Source of the DNA: Opitutus sp.
Lineage (GTDB): Bacteria; Verrucomicrobiota; Verrucomicrobiia; Opitutales; Opitutaceae
Direction of reading: 5' to 3'
DNA: 64,000 nt
Assembly: GCA_009695305.1 (NCBI GenBank)
Contig: SIBG01000003.1
Coordinates: forward strand, 28,842-92,841
The notes under the pieces were generated by a model, which saw only the letters and a program-made list of their open reading frames with translations, did not search any database and had not been told where the DNA came from. The translations under genes were made by a program, and so were the position numbers. Shown piece by piece: positions 1 through 8,304 of this stretch. Position 1 is the first letter of the stretch. Each line of letters opens with the position of its first letter.

Positions 1-157
1 TCCCAGGGGTCGCGCCGAGCTGGAGTTGCATCACGATGTTGCCGTTCGACCACGAGGAGCCGATGAGATCAAACGCGGACGCAGACGCGGCGAAGAGCAG
101 CGCGCCGAGGGCTGCGAGGGCGCGGCGCGGCGCGGGACGGCGCGACAGGTCGGTCAT
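1..157 (-). CDS. Exported protein, N-terminal 52 residues only; possibly a matrixin-like metalloprotease
   Basis: Only the first 52 codons are inside the window. The ATG at 157-155 overlaps the stop of the upstream gene in a TGATG arrangement, so translation is probably coupled. The start reads MTDLSRRPAPRRALAAL and continues into a hydrophobic stretch ending in ASASA, a convincing Sec signal peptide with cleavage near residue 31. The mature start, FDLIGSSWSNGNIVMQLQLG, resembles the opening of secreted matrixin (M10-like) proteases, which often follow a small exported partner like the gene before it. The zinc-binding HExxH motif would lie outside the window, so the protease call is a weak inference. 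The reading frame and signal peptide are seen directly. Confidence 0.5.
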   Translation of the reverse strand, partial: MTDLSRRPAPRRALAALGALLFAASASAFDLIGSSWSNGNIVMQLQLGATPG

Positions 158-759
158 CACTTGATTTGCACGGGCGTCGTCGGCTGCAGCACCTCGGCGG
201 TGATCAGCGCCTCAAAGGCCGCCGGCGTGAGGGCACGCGCGAGGTTGCCGGCGGCACCGAGTTGGGCGGTCAAGCGGTGCAAGGGGAGTTCGACCTCAGC
301 TGGATCGTTGAGGGGGACGCGGTTGTCGCGGGCGATGTAGTCGCGCGCGCCGGCTTCGTCCCGCAACACCCGATAACGGCCGTGGGTCAGCGCGACCAGG
401 GGGCAAAATTGCACCCCGTTCTTTTGCACGAAGAAAATCTCGCGGTCACCGACGGTGAATTTCGGCATGCCCGAAATCTCCAGGTTGTCTTCCCCGAGCG
501 TGCCGCCGAGAAATTCGAGGACGATCTCCTTTTGCGCGGCGCCCTTGAGCACGCGGTCGATGGCGACGGTGACAAAAGTCTTGATGGTGACGCCGCCGCC
601 ATCGGAGCGTTCGACGTGGCGGGCCTGCACCGCGGTCACGCGGCCGCGGTAAATGGCCTCAGCCTCGTTGACCAGCTCGGGAAAGCTTGGCGGCACCACG
701 GTGGTCGCCCGCGCCACACCCGCGATGGCGAGCAGGATAAACATCAGGCGCCAATGCAT
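157..759 (-). CDS. Small exported protein of unknown function
   Basis: This is a 200-residue protein with a short signal peptide (about residues 1-18, ending ARA). The mature part is a compact mixed domain with a conserved look: an early SFPELVNEAEAIYRGRV segment, then a VLKG stretch near the middle, a GGT turn and a GMPKF turn. That pattern recurs in small exported proteins encoded beside secreted metalloproteases, but no catalytic residues are recognisable. The 3' end overlaps the start of the next exported gene by one base, so the two probably work as a pair. An 85-base gap separates it from the epimerase gene upstream, so it may or may not share that transcript. Function unknown. Confidence 0.8.
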   Translation of the reverse strand: MHWRLMFILLAIAGVARATTVVPPSFPELVNEAEAIYRGRVTAVQARHVERSDGGGVTIKTFVTVAIDRVLKGAAQKEIVLEFLGGTLGEDNLEISGMPKFTVGDREIFFVQKNGVQFCPLVALTHGRYRVLRDEAGARDYIARDNRVPLNDPAEVELPLHRLTAQLGAAGNLARALTPAAFEALITAEVLQPTTPVQIK

Positions 760-844
760 GGGTGGGAGGAAGGGAGCCGCGGGAGCGGAACGAGGAGCGA
801 GGTGGCGGACGTGGGAGGTTCGACGGGGAAAACCGCGAAGTGTT

Positions 845-1903
845 TCATTTCTTTTCCCGCTTTTGCCACGCCGCCACGATCTGGCGGATGGTTTCCTCCA
901 GCGACTGGGTGAGGTCCCAGGCGGGGTAGTGCGCGCGAATTTTGCGCAGGTCGGAATAGTAACAGAGGTGATCGCCGGCGCGGTTTTGGTCGACGTAGGT
1001 GTGCACTTGCGGCCGGCCGGTGAATTTTTCCGCGAGCTTGAAGGCCTCGAGGATGGAGGTGCTGTTGGCCTTGCCGCCGCCGAGATTGTAGACCTCGCCG
1101 GCGCGCGGCGCGGCGACGAATGCCGCCATGAAGCGCGCGACGTCGAGCGAGTGAATATTGTCGCGGACCTGCTTGCCCTGGTAGCCGAAGACGCGGTATT
1201 CGCGGCCCTCGAGATTGCATTTCACGAGGTAACTGAGGAAGCCGTGGAGCTCGACGCCGCTGTGATTCGGACCGGTGAGGCAGCCGCCGCGGAGCGCGCA
1301 GGTGGGCAGCCCGAAGTAGCGACCGTATTCCTGCACCATCACATCGGCGGCGACTTTGCTCGCGCCAAAGAGCGAGTGCTTCGACTGGTCGATGGTAAAC
1401 GTCTCCGCGATGCCGTGCGCGTAGGCGGGGTCCGCGTAGTCCCAGCGCGTCGGCAGCTCGGTGAGCGCGATCCGGTTGGGCGCATCGCCGTAAACCTTGT
1501 TCGTGCTCATGTGGACGAACGGTGATTCGGGCGCGGCCTGGCGCGCGGCCTCAAGCAGGTTGAGCGTGCCGGTGGCGTTGGTGTCGAAGTCATCGAACGG
1601 GATGGCGGCAGCGCGATCGTGTGAGGGTTGCGCGGCGGTGTGGACGATGACAGACGGCCTGACGTCGCGCACCAGCGCGAGGACGCCGGCGCGATCGCGG
1701 ATGTCGAGCTCGTGATGGACGAAGCCGGGCAGCTCGGCGGTGAGGCGACTTTGGTTCCACCGGGTGTCGCCGGCCGGACCGAAGAAGACGGCGCGCTGGT
1801 TGTTATCGACGCCGTGGACGGTGTAACCGAGTTCGCGCGCGAAGTAGGCGCAGACTTCAGAGCCGATGAGGCCGGAGGAGCCGGTGACGAGGAGGCGTTT
1901 CAT
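845..1903 (-). CDS. NAD-dependent epimerase/dehydratase, CDP-paratose 2-epimerase-like
   Basis: The 352-residue protein is an extended SDR enzyme. It has an N-terminal Rossmann turn (TGSSGLIGS, residues 7-15), an acidic residue closing the second strand, and the segment [11 protein letters not shown] (133-143) that marks the CDP-paratose/CDP-tyvelose epimerase branch. These enzymes invert a nucleotide-linked sugar for O-antigen or other surface glycans. The usual YxxxK catalytic pair appears as FGASK: Phe179 stands where the Tyr is expected, with Lys183 kept. This may be a feature of the subgroup or mean a different proton donor. The ATG overlaps the stop of the upstream membrane protein (ATGA), so the genes are co-transcribed. 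The substrate is inferred only from family resemblance. Confidence 0.8.
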   Translation of the reverse strand: MKRLLVTGSSGLIGSEVCAYFARELGYTVHGVDNNQRAVFFGPAGDTRWNQSRLTAELPGFVHHELDIRDRAGVLALVRDVRPSVIVHTAAQPSHDRAAAIPFDDFDTNATGTLNLLEAARQAAPESPFVHMSTNKVYGDAPNRIALTELPTRWDYADPAYAHGIAETFTIDQSKHSLFGASKVAADVMVQEYGRYFGLPTCALRGGCLTGPNHSGVELHGFLSYLVKCNLEGREYRVFGYQGKQVRDNIHSLDVARFMAAFVAAPRAGEVYNLGGGKANSTSILEAFKLAEKFTGRPQVHTYVDQNRAGDHLCYYSDLRKIRAHYPAWDLTQSLEETIRQIVAAWQKREKK

Positions 1904-3159
1904 TTCGCAGAGGGCTTAATGAGAGAGGGTCGCCCGCGATATTCAAGCGTCCAGCCTTCGGGCAGCGTGGGAATATTGGCGGGCACGCCGCGGCGGATGG
2001 GCTCGCAGTGCTGCGCCCAATGATAGTCGGGCGGCGCGGGCACGGTGTAGTCATTCAGGTGCACGAGCGCGCAAGCGAGCAACAGCGCGCGGGAGATCCG
2101 GGCGACGGCGAGTGGGATGGCATCGAACTCCCACACGAGCAACCAGGCGAGCAGCACGCGTGGGATGTAGAAATAGCGGTCGCCGAAAATGAGGTTGTCG
2201 AGATTCCACGTGTCGGGCCGGCTGCGAAAAACGGCGGCCACCATGATGAGGGCGAAGGCGGCGACGATGATCGCGCGCTGCGGCCGGCGCGGATGCGGTC
2301 GCAATGTCCAGCCGAGGAGCGCCAGCACCGGGACGATGCCGGTGAATCCCACGACGGCCGGTGGCAGCATGGTCGCGAGCGAATCGCCGAGCACCGGCCA
2401 GATCAACAGATGCTGGCCGATGATCTCGAAAAATCGCGACGGCACGAACGGCGGAAACTCAAATTTCGGTCCGGTGCGCAGAACGAACCAGACCTGCACC
2501 GCGGCGCACGCGGCGACGACGAGCAGCGCGGCGAGCCGGTCGCCGCCGCGGTCCCGCCACCAGCCCCAGGCAAACAGCGGCAGGAACGCGATGCCGAACG
2601 GGCCGGTCAACCCGATGAGCAGGAGCAGGACGAGATCGCCGGCGCGCTGCGTCCCAGTGGTGGGTGGCGCGATGAGCACCTGCTGAATCAGCACAAAGGC
2701 GGTGATCCATTGAAGATTGGTGAGATTGATCAGCACCTCGCCGGTCTGCGGGCTGAGAAAAAACGTGAGGGCGAGCCATGGCGCCCCGGGCAGGGCAAGT
2801 CGTCTCGAAAACATCCGCGCCGCCACGCCGAGCGAGATCGCGAAGGCCGCGCCGTTGTAGAGGGCCGGCCACCACGCCGGGTCGGCGAGGCGCGAGGCAA
2901 ACCACGCGACCAACCGGAGGAGAAGGTGCAGATAGCCCATATAGGGGAGGGGCAGGCTCTCGAGCCCGTGCCACTCGGCCTGCATGAGAAAGATGCTGCC
3001 GTCCTCGGCATAGAGCTGGGGCGTGGTCAGCGCTTCGGGTTTGCGGAGAAACAGCAGCGTGGCGAGCAGCGCGAAAAACCACCACGTGAGCCGCGGTTCG
3101 CGCCACCACGTGCGCAGTGCGCCGGCGAGGGCCCGCGGGGCTGGCGGCGCGGCGTCCAT
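1900..3159 (-). CDS. Polytopic membrane protein, GT-C glycosyltransferase-like
   Basis: A 419-residue integral membrane protein with about ten hydrophobic spans. After the first span comes a loop with [10 protein letters not shown], an acidic pair in the position where GT-C glycosyltransferases carry their catalytic Asp/Glu. The start chosen is the ATG at 3159, two bases after the stop of the GT2 gene; the reading frame stays open upstream, but that part overlaps the GT2 gene and looks non-coding. Pairing with a dolichyl-phosphate-mannose-synthase-like GT2 directly upstream suggests this protein uses the lipid-linked sugar made by that enzyme on the outer face of the inner membrane. No closer family assignment is possible by eye. 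Confidence 0.7.
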   Translation of the reverse strand: MDAAPPAPRALAGALRTWWREPRLTWWFFALLATLLFLRKPEALTTPQLYAEDGSIFLMQAEWHGLESLPLPYMGYLHLLLRLVAWFASRLADPAWWPALYNGAAFAISLGVAARMFSRRLALPGAPWLALTFFLSPQTGEVLINLTNLQWITAFVLIQQVLIAPPTTGTQRAGDLVLLLLIGLTGPFGIAFLPLFAWGWWRDRGGDRLAALLVVAACAAVQVWFVLRTGPKFEFPPFVPSRFFEIIGQHLLIWPVLGDSLATMLPPAVVGFTGIVPVLALLGWTLRPHPRRPQRAIIVAAFALIMVAAVFRSRPDTWNLDNLIFGDRYFYIPRVLLAWLLVWEFDAIPLAVARISRALLLACALVHLNDYTVPAPPDYHWAQHCEPIRRGVPANIPTLPEGWTLEYRGRPSLIKPSAK

Positions 3160-3161
3160 GC

Positions 3162-3917
3162 TCAGAGTTTCACCAAGCGGTATTTCACGAGCGCCCACAG
3201 CCAGGTGAGCGGGTCGCGGAACATCGTGATTTTTTTGCCTTCCTTGAACGAGCGCGACTTGTAGCTGATCGGAATCTCGATCGGCCGGTGACCTTTGCGC
3301 ACGAGTTTCATCAGCAACTCCCAGTCGAAGTCGAAGCGGTTGCACTCGAAGGTCAGTCCTTGGAGGCAGTCGCGGCGGAACACCTTATACATGGTGAACG
3401 GATCGCGCAGCCAGATGCCGAGCGCGGCGTTGATCAGGACGGTGAAGCCCCAGTGCGCGAGGTTGAGCACGAGCGCCTGGAACGGCTGGTCGGAAAATTT
3501 GCGGATGGCCCAGCCGCCCTGGCCATGCCGTGAGCCGAGCACGAATTCCTGCTGGCCGGCCGCGATCGGCGCGATCAGCAGATCGTAGTCGTTGAGGTCG
3601 TATTCGAGATCGGCGTCCTGGATGAGGAGGACGTCGCCCGTGGCGTGGGCAAAACCGGCGCGCACCGCATGGCCTTTGCCGCGGGGCGTATCCTCGAGGA
3701 GCAGTTTCACGCGGGGTCGGTCCCGGTAGCTGAGCACGGCGGCGCGCGTGCCGTCGGTCGAGTTGCTCTCCACGAGGATGAGCTCGATGGTCCAGCCGGG
3801 AATTTCCTTCGCGAGCAGGGCGTCGAGTGCGGGGCGCACGGTCGCGATTTCGTTGTAGATCGGCACGACGACGGACAGGACGCCGTGATGAATCGGAGGA
3901 AACGGAGGCAGCGGCAT
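3162..3917 (-). CDS. Family 2 glycosyltransferase, polyprenyl-phosphate sugar synthase type
   Basis: A 251-residue GT-A fold enzyme. It opens with LSVVVPIYNE (residues 14-23), has the nucleotide-binding NSTDGT turn (52-57) and the metal-binding DAD (101-103), followed by a SFKEGKKI segment typical of dolichol-phosphate-mannose/glucose synthase relatives. There are no clear C-terminal membrane spans, so it is probably peripheral, on the cytoplasmic face. It would charge a polyprenyl phosphate with a sugar for the GT-C protein encoded two bases downstream. I prefer the ATG at 3917 because it keeps the gene clear of the upstream methyltransferase; a GTG at 3977 would extend it by 20 proline- and serine-rich residues. 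Confidence 0.82.
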   Translation of the reverse strand: MPLPPFPPIHHGVLSVVVPIYNEIATVRPALDALLAKEIPGWTIELILVESNSTDGTRAAVLSYRDRPRVKLLLEDTPRGKGHAVRAGFAHATGDVLLIQDADLEYDLNDYDLLIAPIAAGQQEFVLGSRHGQGGWAIRKFSDQPFQALVLNLAHWGFTVLINAALGIWLRDPFTMYKVFRRDCLQGLTFECNRFDFDWELLMKLVRKGHRPIEIPISYKSRSFKEGKKITMFRDPLTWLWALVKYRLVKL

Positions 3918-3933
3918 GGAGCAGGGAGCGCGT

Positions 3934-4845
3934 TCAGGTGGGAGCGCCGGGCTTGCGCGCGATGGCGACGAGGCCACTCGCCACGACGGAAAACAAATGC
4001 CCGCTCAACGAAGCTGGGGTGATCGCCCGCAGCAGCCGCAGCACCGGGGTGACGACCGCAACAGGATACTTGTCGAAATGCGCGGCGATGTAATCGAGGC
4101 ACAGCTTCTTCGTGCCGCGGCGCAGCGCGATGCCGCCGAAGCCGGCGCGCTCCAACTGCCGCGTGATCGTGGCTGGCGCGAAATAATAGAGATGCTCGGC
4201 CTTGAACTCCATCCAACTCGAGCGCAGCAATCGCGCCGACCACGAATCGAGGCTTGGTGTCACCACCAGCAACACGCCGCCCGGTCGCAGCAGTCGAAAA
4301 ATCTCGCGCAGAAAGGCGCCGGGCTCGCGCACGTGCTCGATCACGTCACAGAGCACGCACACATCGTAGGCGTCGCGTTCGGCGGCGAGGACGCCGATCT
4401 CGCCGTGCAGCACGCGGCCGCGGCCCTCGAGGGTGGTGCGGGCTCGTTCGCACGCGAAGGGGGAGTATTCCACGCCCGTGATGTCGAAGCCGCGCTGGGC
4501 GGCCTGCCGCAGAAAATTTCCCGCGCCACAGCCGATCTCAAGCAAGCGACCAGGCGGTGTGACGCCGGCGGCGGCGAGCAGATCGAGATAATGATCGGCG
4601 GTCGCGCGTTTCGAGCGCAGCACCATCGCTTCGCCGATGGGGTCGTTTTCGACGAGGACGTAGTCGGGCCCGTAGATGGCGCCGAGTTCGGCGTCGCTGG
4701 GTTGGGGATTGGTAAGACCGAGCCCGCAATCCCCGCAGCGCACGACCGGGTGCGGCCCGACCGACACGAACGGGCGAAACTCCCGTCCGCCGCACCCGGG
4801 GCAGGAGGCCAGCCAAACGCGTTCACTGAGATTCACGGCAAGCAT
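3934..4845 (-). CDS. Class I SAM methyltransferase with N-terminal zinc ribbon
   Basis: A 303-residue protein. Residues 15-18 and 37-40 form two CxxC pairs (CPGC, CGDC), a zinc ribbon common in methyltransferases of nucleotide-sugar and O-antigen pathways. The SAM-binding motif is LLEIGCGAGN (101-110), followed by CDVIEHV (166-172) and LLRPGG (185-190), the standard layout of a type 11/12 methyltransferase. It probably methylates a sugar or a glycan end. The ATG at 4845 is chosen; a TTG at 4890 is also in frame. It lies between the YfhO-like gene and the GT2 gene on the same strand. The exact acceptor is unknown. Confidence 0.85.
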   Translation of the reverse strand: MLAVNLSERVWLASCPGCGGREFRPFVSVGPHPVVRCGDCGLGLTNPQPSDAELGAIYGPDYVLVENDPIGEAMVLRSKRATADHYLDLLAAAGVTPPGRLLEIGCGAGNFLRQAAQRGFDITGVEYSPFACERARTTLEGRGRVLHGEIGVLAAERDAYDVCVLCDVIEHVREPGAFLREIFRLLRPGGVLLVVTPSLDSWSARLLRSSWMEFKAEHLYYFAPATITRQLERAGFGGIALRRGTKKLCLDYIAAHFDKYPVAVVTPVLRLLRAITPASLSGHLFSVVASGLVAIARKPGAPT

Positions 4846-4966
4846 TGGAAAGGTAAGAGCAAAAGGTTGCGGCGCGGGGTTGTCGCGCAAAAATTCTTTT
4901 TAGTTCGGCGGAACAGCTTTCGCCGGTTTCAGGACTTGCTGAACCGCCGGCCCGCAGAACGACAAG

Positions 4967-7900
4967 CTAGGCGGCGCTCGGGCGGCGACGCGTAATCCAC
5001 AGCGCGCCCGCGAGCAGCGCGGCGCCGAGCGCGCTGAAGGCCAGGTGGCGTGGCCAGTTTTTCGGCACGTAGCGGAAGGTCACGTGGTGGTCGCCGGCGG
5101 CGGCGACCACCACCCCCTTGAACGCGTGGTTCAGCCGGACGACCGGAGCTTTCTGGCCGTTCACCTCGGCTCGAAAATCGCCGGCCCAATAAGCTTCACT
5201 GAGCACAATGACGCCGGCGCCCGTGGTGCGCACATCGAATGACGTCGTGTTTTCCGTGAGCCGATAGTGCGTCGCCGGCACCAGCGCACGGCTGCGGAGG
5301 TCACGCGCAATGGTCAGCAACGCGGGATGTCCGGCGAGCTCGCTCCGTTGCGCGGCTGCGAACGGACGACCGTCGCCGCCCCGGATTTTTTGCACGAAAT
5401 CCGCCGGCTGGTCGTAAACGTCGAGCCGGTCGGTGAAGAACGCGCGGGGCCACGCGGTGGGGCTTTCGTAGATGTCGAGGTCGGCGACTTTCACGAGCGT
5501 GAGCGCGCGGCCGAGCAGGCTCTGGTCGCTCGCGAGGTCGAGATACCAGCGGACGTTGAGCGCGTCGAAGAACGGCCGCGCGGCGGAGACGTTGGCCGGC
5601 TCGACGTTGAGCCGCCAGTCCCAGATCCGTTCGACGCCGGACACGCCGACGAGTTCGCGCAGCCACGGGTTCACCAGGGCGTCGGGGCCGTGGATGGACT
5701 CGAGGCCGTAGACGCCGTTCCAGCCAGGAAAGAAATTTCCGTGCAACCCGAATCCGCGGCCCGGCTCCCGCGCCTGAGCCGAGCGCAGCCACTCCATCGC
5801 CGGCGATCTTGCCTGGAAGTTCACGCGCACCGTCGGGTGCGCGACGTAGTTGTCATACCCGACCGAGCGCGCGTGCAGGCCGGTGCGCCAGAGCATGATG
5901 ACCAGACCGAGGGCGAGGACGAGGGCCAGGGCGGGGGTGAGGGCCGACCGCTTGAGCGCGCGCCGCGCGGCCCACGCGACGGCGAGCGTCGCCGTCAGCA
6001 AAAGGCCGAGCTCGCCCCACACGAAGGCGCTCACCGGCAGCACCTGGCCGGACTGCAGCAGCGAGACCGCCGAACCTGCGCCGAAAATCTGCCGATGGGC
6101 GGCCTGCCGGAAAGCGATCCATGAAAAGACCAGCGCGAACAGCAGCAGCCCCGCCGCCGCGAGATCGCCGCGGCCCTCCGGGGTGCCGAGCCGCCGCGCG
6201 GCCTGCGCGAAGCCGACGCCCGCCAGCACCGACCACAAGACGAGCAGGGCACAGGTGAACGTGTTGTCGAGGTGCGCGACGTTGCTGAGGAACGGCAACT
6301 GCACGATCCACGCCGCCGGGATGAGGCCGAAGGCGAGCGCTAGCGGCACCAGGGCGGTGGCGGCGAGGGCGGTGGCGGCGCGATTCGCAAAATTGAGCCG
6401 CAGGGTGGCGAGAAAATAGAGGAGTCCGCAGAGAATCACGAAATTCACCGAGGGGTTGAACGTCCGCTCCTCCGTCATGATCGGCCGGTAAAAAAGTTCG
6501 TCGAACGCGCCGAGCATCACGCCCGGTTGAATCTGAAAGGCGCTGGCGGCGTTGTAAGCCGTGTAGGAGTTTTTCAGCGTGCCGAGAAACGTCGCCCACA
6601 CGGGCGCCGTGAGCAGCACGAAGACCACCCCGGCCCCACCGAGCGCGGCGAGTTTGCCGAGGCGGGCGCGCCACGGGGCGTCACTCGCCAGCAGCACGCC
6701 GGCGCCGGAAAAATTCATGCAGAGGAGCAGCATGTAGGCTTCCTTCGCCGTGCCGCTGTTCATCAACGCGAGATTGGCGAGCACGAGCGCGGCGGCCCAG
6801 CGGGTGGTCGCCCGGAAGTTTTCGGACTGGGCGACCCGCACCCACGCGTAGAGCGCCCAGGGCGCGTAGCACACGCTGAAAAACGCGGGGTGGTTGAACC
6901 GGTAAAAGAAAAAGCCGAAGAACGGGGCGGAGACCGCCACGATCAATGCGGCGGGGGTGTGCCGCGCGACCGCGAGCACCAGCAGGCCAAGGCCGGTGGC
7001 AAACAGCCATTTGGCGACGAGGTATTTGAAATCCCAGGCCCAGGCGGCGCCGTTGGCGGCGATGACGAAAAAGTGGAGCGGGTCGCCGAACATCGACTGG
7101 CCTTGCCCGAGGAGCGGCGTGCCGGCGGAGTTGTAGCGGTTCCACAGCGGCAGTTCGCCCTGGCCGAGGGCGCGATGCTGCATCATTGAGAGCGGCACGT
7201 GCGACCACATGATGGCGCCAATGTCGGAGCCTTTGACGTCGGTCGTTACATCACTCGTGTAACCGGGGAGCGTCGGAAAATTTTCGTAGAGCAAGATCGT
7301 GCCTAAATTGGGCGACACGTAACTTTTGCCGAGAAACACGACGGGATACGCGCTCGCGATCACGGCGGCGGCGGCGAGGAGGGCCACGGCGCGGCCGGGT
7401 CGCGCGGCGAGCCAGCGGCTGGCGGCGGCGAGCGAGGCGCGCAGGCGGGGCGCGCGATCGAGGGCGGACAGCAGCGCCACGAGCGCGGCGAAGACGAGGA
7501 GCGCACGCGGAAAAAATCCGTGCGTGAGTTCACCCCACGTCGCGACCACGGCCAGGGGTGGGGCGAACTCGACGTTGAGCTGGGGATCGTTGGCCCCGGG
7601 AGTCACGATGGCCTCAAGCCGGCCGCCCACCTCGCGCAGCGACTGGAGCTGTTGCCCGGCCTTGAGTTCAGAAAACGCGATGGAGCGGACCACGCGGCCG
7701 GTTTCACTGACGACGCGCAGCGACTCGATCGTCACCGTGCCGTCGCGGTCGATCGGGTCGAAGCGAAACGCGCGGTAGTGGCCGGAGGGCAGCGGGAGGC
7801 GGCAGAGCGTGGGTGTGTCGCTGCGCGCGAGGGTGGCTTGCGAGGCGTCGGTTTCGCTGAAGCCGGCGCCGCCGTCGTAGTAAAGTTTCACGTGCCCCGC

Positions 7901-8032
7901 CGCCGTCGAGGCCAGCCGCGCCTCGAGGGCAAAGAAGGCGGAACTGGTTTTGGCGACCGGAAGGAATGGCACGACCACGACGGCGCTGAAAAGCGCAGCG
8001 ACGAGCAGGGCCGGGAGCGAAAAATACCTCAT
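4967..8032 (-). CDS. YfhO-like large polytopic membrane protein
   Basis: A 1021-residue protein with an N-terminal span, a luminal beta-rich insert of about 150 residues, and then a run of membrane spans in the middle half. The C-terminal third is extracytoplasmic and ends in HVTFRYVPKNWPRHLAF plus one last span. That ending, with a beta-domain just before the final helix, is the hallmark of YfhO-family proteins, which are GT-C-type enzymes implicated in adding sugars from lipid-phosphate donors to surface polymers. Next to other GT-C-like genes and GT2 enzymes, a role in decorating a cell-surface glycan is likely. The sugar and acceptor cannot be told. A 121-base gap separates it from the methyltransferase downstream. 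Confidence 0.75.
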   Translation of the reverse strand: MRYFSLPALLVAALFSAVVVVPFLPVAKTSSAFFALEARLASTAAGHVKLYYDGGAGFSETDASQATLARSDTPTLCRLPLPSGHYRAFRFDPIDRDGTVTIESLRVVSETGRVVRSIAFSELKAGQQLQSLREVGGRLEAIVTPGANDPQLNVEFAPPLAVVATWGELTHGFFPRALLVFAALVALLSALDRAPRLRASLAAASRWLAARPGRAVALLAAAAVIASAYPVVFLGKSYVSPNLGTILLYENFPTLPGYTSDVTTDVKGSDIGAIMWSHVPLSMMQHRALGQGELPLWNRYNSAGTPLLGQGQSMFGDPLHFFVIAANGAAWAWDFKYLVAKWLFATGLGLLVLAVARHTPAALIVAVSAPFFGFFFYRFNHPAFFSVCYAPWALYAWVRVAQSENFRATTRWAAALVLANLALMNSGTAKEAYMLLLCMNFSGAGVLLASDAPWRARLGKLAALGGAGVVFVLLTAPVWATFLGTLKNSYTAYNAASAFQIQPGVMLGAFDELFYRPIMTEERTFNPSVNFVILCGLLYFLATLRLNFANRAATALAATALVPLALAFGLIPAAWIVQLPFLSNVAHLDNTFTCALLVLWSVLAGVGFAQAARRLGTPEGRGDLAAAGLLLFALVFSWIAFRQAAHRQIFGAGSAVSLLQSGQVLPVSAFVWGELGLLLTATLAVAWAARRALKRSALTPALALVLALGLVIMLWRTGLHARSVGYDNYVAHPTVRVNFQARSPAMEWLRSAQAREPGRGFGLHGNFFPGWNGVYGLESIHGPDALVNPWLRELVGVSGVERIWDWRLNVEPANVSAARPFFDALNVRWYLDLASDQSLLGRALTLVKVADLDIYESPTAWPRAFFTDRLDVYDQPADFVQKIRGGDGRPFAAAQRSELAGHPALLTIARDLRSRALVPATHYRLTENTTSFDVRTTGAGVIVLSEAYWAGDFRAEVNGQKAPVVRLNHAFKGVVVAAAGDHHVTFRYVPKNWPRHLAFSALGAALLAGALWITRRRPSAA

Positions 8033-8096
8033 GCGTGAGGCGCAGTCTCGACGATCGCGTGGGTCGGCGACAAGGAAAAGGTAGGGCCAGCTGCGG

Positions 8097-8267
8097 GGTA
8101 GGGCAGGGTCTCCGACCCGCCCGAAACCGGCCCAATATTTTCATCCGCGGATTTCGCGGAGGAAGCGGAGGAAGGCACGCGCGGCGAAAATCTCTTCGAG
8201 CGATTGGAGCGAGGGGTGGTGGCGGGAATCCGAGGTGGGCGAGGGCAGGTCGGAGACCAGCCCTACC
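8097..8267. repeat. Intergenic inverted repeat with GGTAGGGC ends
   Basis: Two related segments face each other in the gap between two membrane-protein genes. The left copy (8097-8122) begins GGTAGGGC and holds the mini-hairpin GGGTC-TCC-GACCC. The right copy (8243-8267) holds GGTC-GGA-GACC and ends in GCCCTACC. Between them is a segment including CCGCGGATTTCGCGGA. The same terminal octamer bounds elements at 42967-43048 and 62761-62840, so this is a dispersed REP- or MITE-like family, not chance. Confidence 0.65.
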
Positions 8268-8276
8268 TCGGACAGC

Positions 8277-8304
8277 ATAAAAGGCGCGTCAGGGATGACG
8301 CGCC
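8277..8304 (-). terminator. Intrinsic terminator after the 8289-10166 gene
   Basis: On the minus strand GGCGCGTCA pairs perfectly with TGACGCGCC around a four-base loop (8283-8304), and TTTT follows at 8282-8279. The stop codon of the membrane-protein gene (8291-8289) is part of the stem, so the hairpin begins inside the coding end. The same stem sequence type is used in the palindrome at 43022-43043. Confidence 0.7.

Noticed and set aside
3918..3977. GTG start at 3977 for the GT2 gene
   Set aside because: It would add 20 low-complexity residues and overlap the upstream methyltransferase by 44 bases; the ATG at 3917 is simpler.
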